The notes below the pieces were generated by a model that saw only the letters and a program-made list of their open reading frames with translations, searched no databases and was not told where the DNA came from. Position numbers and translations under genes: made by a program. From Silene conica (lineage: Eukaryota; Streptophyta; Magnoliopsida; Caryophyllales; Caryophyllaceae), in NCBI GenBank assembly GCA_029255685.2, contig CM055313.2, forward strand, positions 77,788,641 to 77,852,640: a stretch of DNA of 64,000 bases. The letters are read 5' to 3'. This document shows, one piece after another, positions 1 to 12,176 of the stretch; the stretch's first letter is position 1, and each line of letters opens with the position of its first letter.

Positions 1-545
1 TGTACCATCAGTCTCATATCTCAAAGCACATTACGCTTGTCTATAAATGATCTCTGCTGGAGTTTAAAGTGGTCCTCATATTCTTTTTTACTCTAACTAG
101 TTACAATAAGTAGTCATTTTCTCGCACAATACTGGTAGCAAAAGAGCATAGGCAGACAGATAATATTAAAAGTACAGTAACAACATAACCCACTGCCTCG
201 CAGAATCCCACAAATTGCCGAGTAACAATGGGTCGGATATACCCAACGAAATCATGTCTTAAGAAGAAAGAGATTGTACTAAGAGTACATTTCAATTAAA
301 ATAATTCACTTACATGTGTCAGATGAAAATCTAGGCAAAGCTTCAAGATTCCTCAAAATCTAGGAATATTTTGTTCATATAACTAAATCTCACATGAAAA
401 TCAAGTTGAAGTATTTTTCTCAGCACTATAATGACTCCCAAGGTTACTGTCAAGTTTCAACGAAGTGGTAAGCCTAATTTGAGTTCTATAATGAAGATAC
501 AACTCAAGTACAAAATGCGCAATCCTAACTACGCTTCTCTAGTAG

Positions 546-647
546 TTGGAAATAAATAGTGCACAGATAATACGATAAACTAAACTTATGTAGAAATTGG
601 AAATAAATAGTGCAAAGATAATACAATAAGCTAAGCTGCATTATAAC
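546..647. repeat. Two-copy tandem repeat, 51-bp unit
   Basis: A unit starting TTGGAAATAAATAGTGCA at 546 recurs at 597 with a few differences. It lies inside the CACTA passenger DNA and no coding role is seen. Confidence 0.7.
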
Positions 648-2110
648 AGATTGACAGCATCAAACCGTTCAAGGTAAACAATAACAGCATAAAATGGCCA
701 CTTCAAAACAACATATTACCTGAGAAGCAACCATGCCGACTAGTGACGGAGCTAAACCTTTATACAACCCCAACATGAAATTACTCGCACACATTCAAAA
801 TAACTAACTTGGGACAGGGACTTTGATAAATAATGATGACCCAAAATGACCCCACCTTTAAGCTGTATTCACGAGACCCAAACCGACATTTATCCAAAAT
901 TAAAGGTAGAAATGATCCTTATTATTTTATCAGTTATCACCTAACCTGAACAGATGTACTCAAAACGACCTGACCCTAATGATCCATTTGCCACATGATT
1001 TCATGAGTAGTAATGGACAAGAACTTTGAAAGAAAATAATTCATTAAAAACATGCAAATGAGAAGTAAGAGGTCATCTCTCTACAAGAATCCCAGTGTAC
1101 TTATCAACGCTTTCATGTATTGCTTTCAGAGTATTTAAGTCCTCCTTACATACTATTGCGCCAGGGGATCCCACATTTAAAAGAAACTCGCTGCTTACGG
1201 AGGCACTGGCGGACGGAAAACCAGAAGCACTTTGAACTGCGACAAAAGGGAAGGCAAGAAAATCAATCACCACATTTATTTTAGGATTTCTTCAATCACT
1301 AACAGCACTAACCTATATCAGGCAGAAGTAGTAGTCAAGAGATGACGTGTAGGTAGGCTGTATCAGGCAAGGGCTTACTCTAGCGTACAACGACAACAAT
1401 AAAGCCAACAGTTCACCTGCAACACACGCATCAGCGAGAATAGAAAAGCGCTCTGAACCAAACACTGGCCTGTACCAGCCCTTGAACACTTAACCTCTAG
1501 CAAACCAATATATGGTAATGCCACCAAGGGCTTGTACTAAACAACATTTGATCCTATCCGGTTGAACCCAAACTTTTGGTGATCGACATTCAACAGACCC
1601 GACCCAAGGTTAAACTGATAAATCATAGCATCCTTGTTCATCTGAATCTGACTTGAAACGAAATTAAACTGAAATTCACCACTCGATAATGACCCAACCG
1701 CATGTCGACCAAATAGCAAATTGGGATGAATATCTAATCACAAAATATCGAAATAGAAATCGGCTTAACTACTCAAATATCACTAAAATAGTTCACATAA
1801 TTCTATTATTCTGCAGTACGCTAAATTAGAGAAGCAATAGTAGTATGGCGCACCTTTGATTGAGGAGATATCGTGGATTAAGTCTGATGAAGCCTTCGAA
1901 GTAAGCGAAGGAATTGATTAATAATTGCGACGTCTGATAATTACGAAGTTTGATAATTGCGAAAGAATTGATAATTGCGAAGTGAAGGATTTAGAAATTG
2001 AATTAGGGATTAAGGTAGGAGATGAAGATTGAAAGGCAGAGATGCTTGTGCGTGAACGTAGCAGTGGTTTACATTAATACAAAGTCTTCTTTGTTTATAG
2101 TCTATTAAAG

Positions 2111-2418
2111 TTAAACCGTCACAAAATTTATACGGTGACGGTTTTATAAAAGAAGCGTTGCTATTTATCAGTATCTTTAGTGTCATTTTTTTATGTCAGT
2201 TATACAAATAACCGCCACAAATGTCCTATTGTGACGGTTCTGACTCAGAACCGTCACGAATAATTTATTTTAGCGTGACGGTTTTTTATTAAACCCGACA
2301 CGATAGCCTCCTTATAGGCTAAAAAATTCGTTCCCGCCGATTTTTTTGGGCTTTTGTGTCGTTTTCTATTAAAACCGCCACGATAGCGGGGACACTATAG
2401 GGGTTTTTTGTACTAGTG
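2111..2418. repeat. CACTA subterminal repeats and terminal inverted repeat
   Basis: At least six copies of GTGACGGTT-type words in both orientations (for example near 2113, 2135, 2238, 2255 and 2275) precede the terminal repeat at about 2390-2418. In this superfamily such arrays bind the element-encoded TNPA-like protein; that role is inferred here from family knowledge. Confidence 0.65.
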
Positions 2419-2761
2419 CTTGTCAACCGCAGAAGCAGAATATATTGCAGCCGCACTGGTATGTTCCCAACTCCTATGGTTAAAACAACAGTTACTTGAT
2501 TATGGTATTGACGTGGGATGTGTACCTATATTATGTGACAATACGAGTGCTATTATAATATCTAAAAACCCGGCTCAGCACTCGAGAACAAAACACATAG
2601 AGATTAGACATCACTTCTTACGTGACCATGTAGAAAAGAAAAACATTAAGTTGGAATTTTGTAGTACGGAAAAACAATGGGCGGACATTTTCACTAAACC
2701 TTTGGCTAGGGAACGATTTGAGACTTTACGATTGGAAATTGGTTTAATCGGTGGCACCTAA
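2419..2761 (+). pseudogene. Copia RNase H C-terminal fragment (copy A)
   Basis: The reading frame begins with the RNase H signature [10 protein letters not shown] and continues with the Copia C-terminus (WADIFTKPL). It matches the ends of the polyproteins at 13939-15771 and 21528-24827 almost residue for residue. It is the part of pol left to the right of the CACTA insertion, a fossil fragment rather than a gene. Confidence 0.9.
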
Positions 2762-2983
2762 TCGATCTTAAGAGCTGAAAATAACCCAATGATTGACTAT
2801 GAAAAGACTGAATTATATGACTGTGTCCGTATATTCCGCTGCATGCCTATGTGTGTTATTCTTTATTAAATGCTCGATTTTGATTATATCATGCTACGTG
2901 TTATACGAACGTACACAACCAATTTCTCAGATCAAAATAATAATATTCACATATTAATAATTTATGCCCACAATATTATTATA

Positions 2984-3015
<32 letters not shown>
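2984..3015. repeat. TA dinucleotide microsatellite (copy A, short allele)
   Basis: A TA tract of about 30 bp lies in the 3' non-coding region of Sirevirus copy A. The same site holds far longer tracts in copies B and C. Confidence 0.9.
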
Positions 3016-4521
3016 GTCTCGGGTACGTAAATTATTATCACCATATCCCAATTATATACGTACCAAAATTTCCGTAATATCTAAACCCGTCTTATTTGTT
3101 TATCCTCCAAACTTACCCTATTTATTTCTACTACCTAACCCCCACGTGTGCCTACCCCACCATCACAACTCTCACACTCTTTCCTCACCGTCCCCAAATC
3201 TTACTAAAACCAAAAATTCAAGAAACCACCATTAACGCTTCATAAAACCCGTTGACCAAGCTAAAATAAAATCATCTACTCAAACACCATACTCCGACAC
3301 CAACACCCTCGCCTCCACCGTCCCCCGAACCCATTTTCCGTCACCGTTCCAAAATCAGAAGCAAGCAAGAGACGAAAATTAGAAAAAGGGAAATCGTTAA
3401 TATGGAAGAGGAATTTCAAGATTATGATCAAATACCTCGTCCTCTGTTCCGTGATGTTTCCGGGGATGTTGCAAAAGAAGGGTTGAAAAAGTTCGAATAA
3501 AAAAAAAAAAAAAAAAAAAAAAAGGGTGAAGGGGTGGTAGACGTTGGCTATGAATTGTTGCAAAAGAAGGGTTGAAATAGTTATGGTGTCGAACCCCGAG
3601 ATCGCATGGGTGATAAGATGATGAAGTTGATGGGTATCTTGAGTGATGAGCATGAATTGCAATTTGGACGAAGTAATAGAGATGGGAAACAGAGTGGGTT
3701 GGATGGTTTGGAACTCAAAGTGATAAACTTGTTTCTATTGTTTCTGGGTTGAAGGAACCAAAATCTGACAAAGCTACCGGGTCGGGGATGAATGATGATG
3801 TACGGGAATGGATGGAGAAAATTAATGGCAACCTTGTTAGTTTTACCCGAGAGTTAAAGTTCGTAAACGAGGAAGATTGAAAGTTGTTTGTCTCGGTTTG
3901 TGTGCAAGAACTGTTTTGACGGAATGTGTTTGGGTGCTCTCTTGGTGGATATCCATATTCCTTACCCAATTGCCTTTCACTATCTTTTATTTCCTTAATC
4001 CTCAAAACATTAGCCTACCTTTTGTTTTACCCTATCTTTGGCCCAATTTTTCCTATCCTACTACATTCGGCCCATTAGGCTCTTATTCGACACATTCGGC
4101 CCATGTGGCTTTATTTTGCATATTCAGCCCTTTGGCATTGTAGTATATGGTTGTGTGTTGTTTTCCCGTTTGTATTTCATAGTTGCTTGATTTTAATTAC
4201 GTTTGTGTGTTTGATTTAGAATTGCATACTTAGGTTTGTTTCGTATTATATCATTCTAGTCGTTTTATGTCTTTGTTTCCGTCTTTTCAATGATGTCAAG
4301 AGGGGGAAAAGAATGCGACCTAGATTACGAATTTGCCTAAGATTGCTCCTTGTCGTAACGTATTGTCTCATAGTTCTTTAAGAAATTGGTTTAATTTAAA
4401 AATAGAAACCCTAGTTGATCTATATTATGAATGACCAATATTATGTTGAGGGGGAACGTTACAATATTACACTTAGACACGATTCTAGGTAAAGACTTGC
4501 CATCATTAAAAAGGGGGAATT

Positions 4522-6042
4522 TGTTGAGTAATATATTCTATATATGTAATATATTGTTTTATGTTTTAATAATGACAAGTCTAAACAATTTTGTTTTATA
4601 TGCATATGCGTGTAATCGTGCGTTTAAGTGTACAGTTAATTATAGAGCAATGATCGTAGTTTAATAAAGTATAAATCAATCGAAGAATTGAAGAACGATC
4701 AAGCTCATATCAAGTGTCAAGTCTTTTGAAGATTTACAAGACAAAAGCTTCATTATGATATCAAGAGTTCTTAAGTTATAAATCATTCCTATAACTATTA
4801 AAGAAATGAGATTTGCGTAATATAAGTCAAAGCGTGAAGATTTATGCGTGCTATTAATATATTATCATATATTAATTTAGTAATCTTATGAACGGTTTTA
4901 AAATAAAGATATTCTTTTGTTAACAAGAATTAAAGTATTTATCTTATGAGGTAAATATTTATTCTAAAATACTAAGGATTTTATTTTAACCGTTATTGAC
5001 AAAATTCAAGTTCCTAGGGAAACGTGCTTCGAGAAATATGTCTCGAAGAGCGTGTCCTATTAGACGTACGTTGGGACGTGCGTGGGGAATAAGTGTGTCA
5101 AGGAAGTATTCCTTACGTTTCCTACACAACTACTAACATGTTTCATATTATCTTTATGGTTAATTAAATAAATAAAGATATTTATTTAATATACTTAAAG
5201 ATTAACTAGGATTTAAATAAAAATATAATTTATTATATTATTGACAAGAATTAAGGATTTGATTCAAAATAGGATTCTATATTTTATGATATAAGGATGT
5301 TTCCTAAATCAAATAAGATTATGGAAATATTATCTTATGTCTTAATTTAATATTATTCTATTAGAGTCCTTTCCTAATTCATATAAGATTAAGTTTTAAA
5401 TATTACCTAGAATTAGTATTCTAGATAAAGTAATATTCCTAAACTATCTAGGGTTTAACCTAGATCTAAATTTGTATATATACCTACAATATCACACGCC
5501 TAAACAGAACACATACAAGCCTCACGCAAATCAAGAGAAAATCAAACGGACGTAGTCTCTCACACTTCTCGATATTCGTGCAATCATTGTCAAATCTCGT
5601 ATACAAGACTACAAGCATTGAAGAATATTTTCATACATTCAAGATCATCAATACAAGAAGTTGTTAAAAGTTTATCTTACTTACTTAAGATAGTTTCGAG
5701 TATTTAGCGGTACTCATTGTAAGCAAGTATTTCACGGTACTTGTCGTAGCTAGATATTTTACGGTATCTAGATTGAGTTACAACTAATATCAAAGTTGTA
5801 CGAGTTGGGTTGATAAAATTGTAATCCGGAGAAGGTACTAATTTTATTAATCGAGAATAGTGGACGTAGGTTTCAAAGTGTGAAACTGAACCACTTCAAA
5901 AGATCGTGTCTCCTTTACTTTATTGTTCTTACTTGTTACTTGCTATTACCACGCGTCATCAACATACATCGAAGAAGAATCGAAAAAGTTGGCATACTCA
6001 ATTCAACCCCCCCTTCTTGAGTATATCTAGATAGACTCTTCA
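4522..6042 (+). repeat. Sirevirus LTR (3' LTR of copy A)
   Basis: The LTR begins TGTTGAGTAATATA directly after the polypurine tract AAAAAGGGGGAATT and ends TAGACTCTTCA. It is 1,521 bp long. A TATA-like box (TATATATA, 5475-5482) precedes the probable transcript start. Against the LTR at 17608-19131 I count about four substitutions and two small indels, roughly 0.3-0.4% divergence. Confidence 0.9.
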
Positions 6043-7335
6043 CCTTAACTTTGCAGACTGCTGGCATCCACATGTCAACATATGTTTCTCCCAATAAATC
6101 TCATTTATTAGCATGTATATCTTATAATTTTCATGGTTCTTAGAATTTGCATTGGCACATTTAGATCACCATCTAAATCCAAGAACCCTTTCTTGAGCCT
6201 TTGCAAAATCTTTTGAATAATTTTCTTCGAGTGTTCTCCCGTAGTTTTTATAAGAGTCTTTTCTTATGGTATACAATTTTTGTGCGTGGGAACTTTCAGT
6301 TCCCCACATTTATCTTATCTTGTACTGCACGAGGACTCTATCATGGATCTTATCCATGTATAGAATTTTTCCTTACAAACTTCAAGAATTTATCTTTGAA
6401 GTATCTTCCACGGCCGGGGCCGTTGGGATATAAGGCGTAGATTTTTACCAAACCGTAGATCTTATCCACAGCCTTTGGGCTTATCTACAACTTTTGGGAT
6501 GATAAGGCGTAGAATCTTATCCACAGCCTAATCTACCTTTTACAACCATAAGGTGTAGATTTTCTAAATCGTAGATCCTATCCACAACTTAATCTATCTT
6601 CTAAATCTTTTACACAACCAAAACACAATAAATCCTACTATTCACTAATAGATCATATCCATTGTGCTAATCAAAATCATTTGCTATTTGTGGCATTTTA
6701 AATTTCTCCCACTCTATCTTTCTAATAATAATCTCATTTTATTACCAAAGATAGCCACTAATGTTACAAGCAATGACTTTGATGTTGGTTTGTGTGCCCT
6801 TATGATTTATCACAGAAATTATTCGATTTAAAGCTTAGATAGTTTTGGATGGTTGATAACTTTTCCTTTTAATTGAGTTCTAAACTTAATTTGATTTTGA
6901 TTTGATTTGAATTGGGTATCCTATACCTATTCGGTTTCAATGGTCATACATTGAAATGTGAAAATCAATTATATTTTATGTTTAAGATTTGTAAGTGTAT
7001 GTTAAACTAAACAAGAACATAATTATAAAACCGATAGTGACTTGGGTTGAAAGTCAAGTCACTATATTATCCAAATTACAACCAATTGTTCAAGGATTAT
7101 CCTTTCCTTGTCCAACAAGGAAATAAAACAAAGGCTTTAAATTGTTCACACAACACTTGAAATATTAGCAAAATAAGTGAAAAACAAAGCTCCTTGATCA
7201 TCCCGAGTGGAGCTACTCTTAGTTCCCTTGATCCATCAAGCTTGTTTCTCCTTTCCCTTATCTTTGCTTTCATGCCCTAATTCAAGTAAGAAGAGCATTC
7301 ATTTCACAACTTGTATCATAATACATTAGTTGATA

Positions 7336-8244
7336 TTAACATAAAATCGGGATAGTTATCGTACCAACTGGAAGAATCTTCCCAGCTTTGAGATCGCTGA
7401 GATACTTGGAACAGTTCCTCTTCCAATGTCCTTTGCCATTGCAATAAAAGCATTTGGCCCCTTGATGAGGGCTCTTCTTGGAATTGGAGGTGCTTGCCTC
7501 AGAAGACACTTTCTTTGAACCTTTGGAAGGTTGCTTCCCCTTTGCCTTACCCTTCCTTTTGAACTTCCCTTTGCTCTTAACATTAATGTTGAGCACATCC
7601 TTAGGGGCACTAACATTTAGGCCCATATCCCTTTCAGCTTGCACGATCATATTGTGCAATTCATCGAGAGAGATGTCTTGGTTCCTCATGTTGAAGTTCA
7701 CCCGGAATTGTACATAAGTTTTCACCTTAGACAAGGAGTGGAGGATTCTGTCAATCACTAGTTCTTTAGGAATGTCCACTTGATTCATCCTTAGGGTTTC
7801 TACCTGCTCAATTAACTTGAGCACATGTGGGCTAGCCTTTTGCCCCTCCTTAAGGTTGAGATCAAAGAAGGCCGATGCCGCCTCGTATTGGACAATTCTC
7901 GAAGCCTTTGAGAACATTGTCACAAGCCTGGAGTAGATCTCATAGGTCGTGCCAATCTTTATGGCACTCCTTTGGAGTTCTGGCTCTATCGAGAAGATCA
8001 AAACATTTTTGATTGCCGCAGACTCCTTCTGATAAGTATCATAGGGTCGTCTTGCTGCAGCGGTGGCATTTTCTGCAGGTTCAGGAGGTGATTCTTCAAT
8101 GAGGAATTCGGTCTTACCGTCTCCCTCTGCCGCTAACAATAGTTGGGCATCCCAATCGGCAAAGTTTGCCCCATTCTTTTCTAGCTTACAACGATCCATG
8201 AAGGAACGTAACCATGAAGTGTTGGTAGTAGTGGAAGTAGTCAT
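7336..8244 (-). CDS. Copia-type Gag (UBN2-like) of element X1
   Basis: The frame encodes a retrotransposon Gag: an N-terminal block (SWLRSFMDRCKLEKNGANF), a helical UBN2-type capsid-like region with the motif LLAAEGD, a Lys/Ser-rich basic linker, and one CCHC zinc knuckle (CFYCNGKGHWKRNC) near the C-terminus. In this superfamily the protein packages element RNA in cytoplasmic particles. The ATG at 8244 is chosen because the homologous Gag at 43284 starts at the matching residue; an in-frame ATG at 8283 would add 13 residues. No other element protein is encoded nearby. It is an element protein, not a host gene. Confidence 0.8.
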   Translation of the reverse strand: MTTSTTTNTSWLRSFMDRCKLEKNGANFADWDAQLLLAAEGDGKTEFLIEESPPEPAENATAAARRPYDTYQKESAAIKNVLIFSIEPELQRSAIKIGTTYEIYSRLVTMFSKASRIVQYEAASAFFDLNLKEGQKASPHVLKLIEQVETLRMNQVDIPKELVIDRILHSLSKVKTYVQFRVNFNMRNQDISLDELHNMIVQAERDMGLNVSAPKDVLNINVKSKGKFKRKGKAKGKQPSKGSKKVSSEASTSNSKKSPHQGAKCFYCNGKGHWKRNCSKYLSDLKAGKILPVGTITIPILC

Positions 8245-8289
8245 GATTGATATTGATTCGAAGACTACAAAATTTTTAAACATATGAAG

Positions 8290-10745
8290 TAATTAAATAC
8301 TAATTGTTTTAATGTTCATTTTTAACTTGTAAACATATTTATCAAGCTAATGCATCTATAAAATGACCTCTATCCAATTTTATAAATGATTCCAAGACCC
8401 AAACCCATACCCCGAAATCGTGAACCACTGGAACTCCGACCCAATGATATGGTTTGGTGGGTTAAAATAAACCGGTTCTACCATAGAACTCTTGGTTGAT
8501 GACAAATCATAATTTATTCATCTTAGCCCGGAACACATTGACCACTGGTCCTTTACACTTCCGTTGAGTACAAACCAAATTTCAATTGCATCGAGATGCG
8601 ATCCGCCCACTGGACTGAATCCACCTCATTGCCCCACTTATCCTACGTAATGAGGTTCGTACTGCCCACTGGACTAGCACCACCCCACGAAATAGAAGCT
8701 CATGGGTTCTACTATTTGGTAAGGCTAATTCTCAATTGTTTTGTTTAATATAGAGGTCTTGTCAATTTATTATCTATCTCCTTTAAGTAAATTAAATCGG
8801 TGAACTCGATAATTATAATTGACACGGTCGTTTATAACGATCTAAACTAATATGCATGTTTATGGCGATTTGGCTATGCATGCAAACATATTAAAATGCA
8901 AAAATAAAAGCAATAAAGCAATAAAATCCTAGTATGGCCTTCCTAGTAATAGTAAAAACTAATTAACTATTACAAATTCGGAAACCAACTCCATGGTCCC
9001 TTGAACTTCATTGGCACGCCATCCAAGAAAACACCGTCTTGTCGGAACTCCTTTCCGTATGGCACCGTCTTTTGGATCTTCGGAATTACAATAAAATAAC
9101 ACAACTACTCTATTGTAAAACTGAAAATTAAATTAAATTACAAACCCGTGATACGAGATCACATAAATTACAACCGAATCAATATTCCCTTTCATTACGG
9201 GTAATATTGATTAAAACTAAGGTCATACTAAGAAAAATTACATAATTCCAAATTATATAAATAACATTCAAAATATGACATTCATATTAAATAAATTGCA
9301 ATAAATAAAATATGTATGCACATGCTCAATTTTTAATGCCAAATCGCCTTATGGGAGCAAATATCTCATATTTGTTTACGGTTTTTACGGATATGCGCGA
9401 TTTTAACTATTAAAATCATCAAAAATTACATAAATCTCATTTATGTCCAAGTTAATCATCCTAACTTACTTTAGGAATCAATGTTTAGTCTCCACTAATA
9501 TTTGATCATGACCTAACTTGATTTTGCATTATTGTTCATAAATTACTTGTATTTTCGGGAAAAATAAACAAAATATGGCCAAATGAGTCAATAAAATTCA
9601 AAATTTAAAATTCAAAATTTTAAACTTTCTGGAAATTTTCTAAAAATTCAGAAATTATTAAAATGGTCTTTTGCAAATATATATAGTTTATTTCTTAAAT
9701 AAATCCTATAAAAGCCGTTTTTATGGTTAAAAATCCGATTTAAATTATAAAAAAAAACTTGCAATAAATTGCTATAAATTTTTAGTCATCCTAAAATACA
9801 TATTAGAATCTGAAAATGACCAAAAATTACAGACCATACTCGAAAATTTTATTTTCGACTCATAAATCATGATTATTAGCTAATTAACTCATTAAAATTA
9901 ATAATCATAAAAACAGAAACTTTTTGATATCCATATTATGGATGTGATGTTCCTATTATATAAGACATCCATGGGTAAAATTTTATGCCATAATATTAAG
10001 ATTAACTATTTTTAACACAATAAGTCACTATTTATCCGATTTTAACTATTAAAATCATAAATCATGCATCACTTGAGAATAAATTCCCAAAATTTATATA
10101 CATTCTTTAAATATTGCATGTGACATTGTGTAAAAATTTTATGGCAAAATTCCAACTATAACTATTAAAGTCGAATTTGAGTCACTATTAATCCGATTTT
10201 TACTATAAAAATCATTAATCATGCAATACAAGTCCAATAATTTCGAAAATTTACACGTACTTTATATATTGCATGTGCCTTCTCATAAAAATTTTTTAAG
10301 GTTAAATTCGAAATATAACCTTATATACCCAATTTTACTCATATTATGACTATTTATCTCATAAAATTCATAATCCATGCATATTAACTCCATTTCTTAC
10401 GAAAATTCATATACAATATATTAAATATGCATGTTAGAACATATCAAAAAATCTCGGCCAAAAACTATTTCTAACTATTTTTCCCATTAATTGTTGTTTA
10501 AAACTGATTTAAACTACAAAATATACAAATAAATATAAAAATGAACAATAAAAATCCATAAAATTATTTTTATGTCCTAAAACCATTTTAGAAACAGAAA
10601 CTTTAACATGCAAAATTATTTTGTGATTTATCATAATAAATCCAATAATATTTCGACAAATTCCGAAATGTGTATGCTAAACCGATTTTAACATAAAACA
10701 TGAATCCGATCATGCATGCAACAACCGTAATGCTCTGATACCAAT
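8290..10745 (-). other. Untranslated 5' internal region of X1, with primer binding site
   Basis: About 2.4 kb of very AT-rich DNA lies between gag and the LTR on the minus strand. No ORF is supported. The primer binding site complementary to initiator tRNA-Met (TGGTATCAGAGC) is at 10732-10743, next to the LTR. Long untranslated leaders of this kind also occur in X3 and X2. Confidence 0.7.
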
Positions 10746-12176
10746 TGTTGGGAACTAGGTTCCTGTTTTTATACTCAAATCTAATGTGAGTTTTGTTTCT
10801 TTAAGTTTAGTCATAAAAACTTAAATAGATCTTATGCATGCAAGATGATATCATAAGATGAGATAGTCCTTACATTGGTTTTAGAAGGTTTATACTCAAT
10901 AATCACCTATTATTTGAGTCTTCAAAAACCCGAAATCCTCTTGTAACGATCTAACAAAAATCGTCTCCTAAAGGTGCGTATCAAGGACCCGATCTCAAAC
11001 TAACACAAATTTTGTTAATTGGTTTTAGAAGGTTTATACTCAATAATCACCTATTATTTGAGTCTTCAAAAACCCAAAATCCTCTTGTAACGATCTAACA
11101 AAAATCGTCTCATAAAGGTGCGTATCAAGGACCCGATCTCAAACTAACACAAATTTTGTTACTAGAAAATTGTGTTAGTAAACTAGAAATAATAACAATA
11201 TTACTCTTAATATTATTATTAGTATGGAAATAATTATTTTACTAGAAAACTATTTTACTAGAAAATGTAGAGAATGAAGTTATGGTGAGATTTTGCATGA
11301 GAAGAACAACTTTCAAAGTGCAACAACTCTTAACTAGTAAGAGGTGTGTAGAGTGTAATTAAGGAGCAAAGGTGAGCTTGCTTGCTCACTCTTGGCCGGC
11401 TATGATGAGCCAAAATGGCATATGCATGCCTCTTATGCTCTTACACAAAGTAAGCAATATTCCTTACAATATTCACTTTGCTTCATACACTCAACCTCTT
11501 TGCTTACTAGCACACACAATCATCACCCACATGAGCATCATTTACACGGTTCAAATGGGTCTAATTATAGACCCATTTTATCTTTGTCAATTGTGTTAAT
11601 TTGTAACATGTCACACATGTCCCATAACACATGACCCAATTTGTTAATTGTGCAATTTTAACTATTAAAATTCATAATTTACAAATTTATTACATTTAAA
11701 TAATTATTCCAATATTTCGAAATTATTATTGTATAAAATGTAATATCATAATTTTAATTACAACTCTTTGTAATTTTATGATCAACCGTGTTCATTCTCA
11801 ATTTAATCGTTTCTTAAACGAATAAATAAAACCCGAGTAATAAAACGATTTTATTACTTTGACTATTATTATTATAATCTCATTATAAAATATTCGTCAT
11901 ATAAAATTATTTCCAAAATTTCTAGTTATTAATTAATTTGTATTCAATACAATATTAATTAATTATTCCATTGAGACGGAATTCCCTAAAGATATGACCT
12001 TAAGGGATCAACCGATCACCACCATCATATGACGATAATGTCAAACTCTAGACAGCCAATCATTATCGGTAAATGTTGATCAGTCGACTTTAAAAGAGTA
12101 ACACTCCCAGTTGTGTTTCATTCAAATGAGTTTTAATTACGTCAACACACTATTGTCGAGGACACTTCCTCCAACA
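10746..12176 (-). repeat. LTR of element X1
   Basis: The LTR is 1,431 bp long with TG...CA ends. It is flanked on its left by the primer binding site and on its right by the polypurine tract, so it has internal region on both sides. It is about 147 bp longer than the X3 LTRs, which is almost exactly the size of a tandem duplication inside it (10874-11161). Confidence 0.85.
10874..11161. repeat. 144-bp tandem duplication inside the X1 LTR
   Basis: A 144-bp unit beginning ATTGGTTTTAGAAGG at 10874 is repeated head to tail from 11018. I see only about two or three differences between the units, so the duplication is recent. Confidence 0.9.

Larger units (their letters stand above)
1..2418. mobile_element. 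CACTA (EnSpm) DNA transposon, right part; continues beyond the left edge
   Basis: The right end reads, on the minus strand, CACTAGTACAAAAAACCCC, a typical CACTA terminal inverted repeat, and it stops at 2418. Directly to its right the sequence is Sirevirus RNase H coding DNA, and 2419-2421 (CTT) fits a 3-bp target duplication. About 300 bp inside the end (2111-2400) are inverted copies of a GTGACGGTT / AACCGTCAC word, the usual subterminal repeats of this superfamily. The remaining roughly 2 kb has no recognisable transposase. A pyrimidine-rich minus-strand stretch near 1860-2050, ending in a splice-donor-like site, resembles a plant 5' leader, so this may be passenger or captured gene DNA. 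The left terminus and its target duplication lie outside the window. Confidence 0.72.
2419..6042 (+). mobile_element. Sirevirus-lineage Copia LTR retrotransposon, copy A (3' part with 3' LTR)
   Basis: Preserved parts, in order: the C-terminal RNase H region (2419-2761), about 1.76 kb of 3' non-coding DNA with a TA microsatellite and several AGGGGGAA polypurine tracts (near 4298, 4450 and 4512), and the 3' LTR (4522-6042). The 5' part is cut off by the CACTA insertion. It is nearly identical to copies B and C in this window. Multiple polypurine tracts and a coiled-coil Gag (seen in copy C) are Sirevirus hallmarks. The right edge abuts X1, and the whole looks young. Confidence 0.85.

Noticed and set aside
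640-790. Minus-strand exon-like stretch (LGLYKGLAPSLVGM...) that hints at a mitochondrial carrier protein
   Set aside because: Only about 20 residues, with no second carrier motif seen nearby; too little to name a gene. Kept only as a hint of captured DNA.
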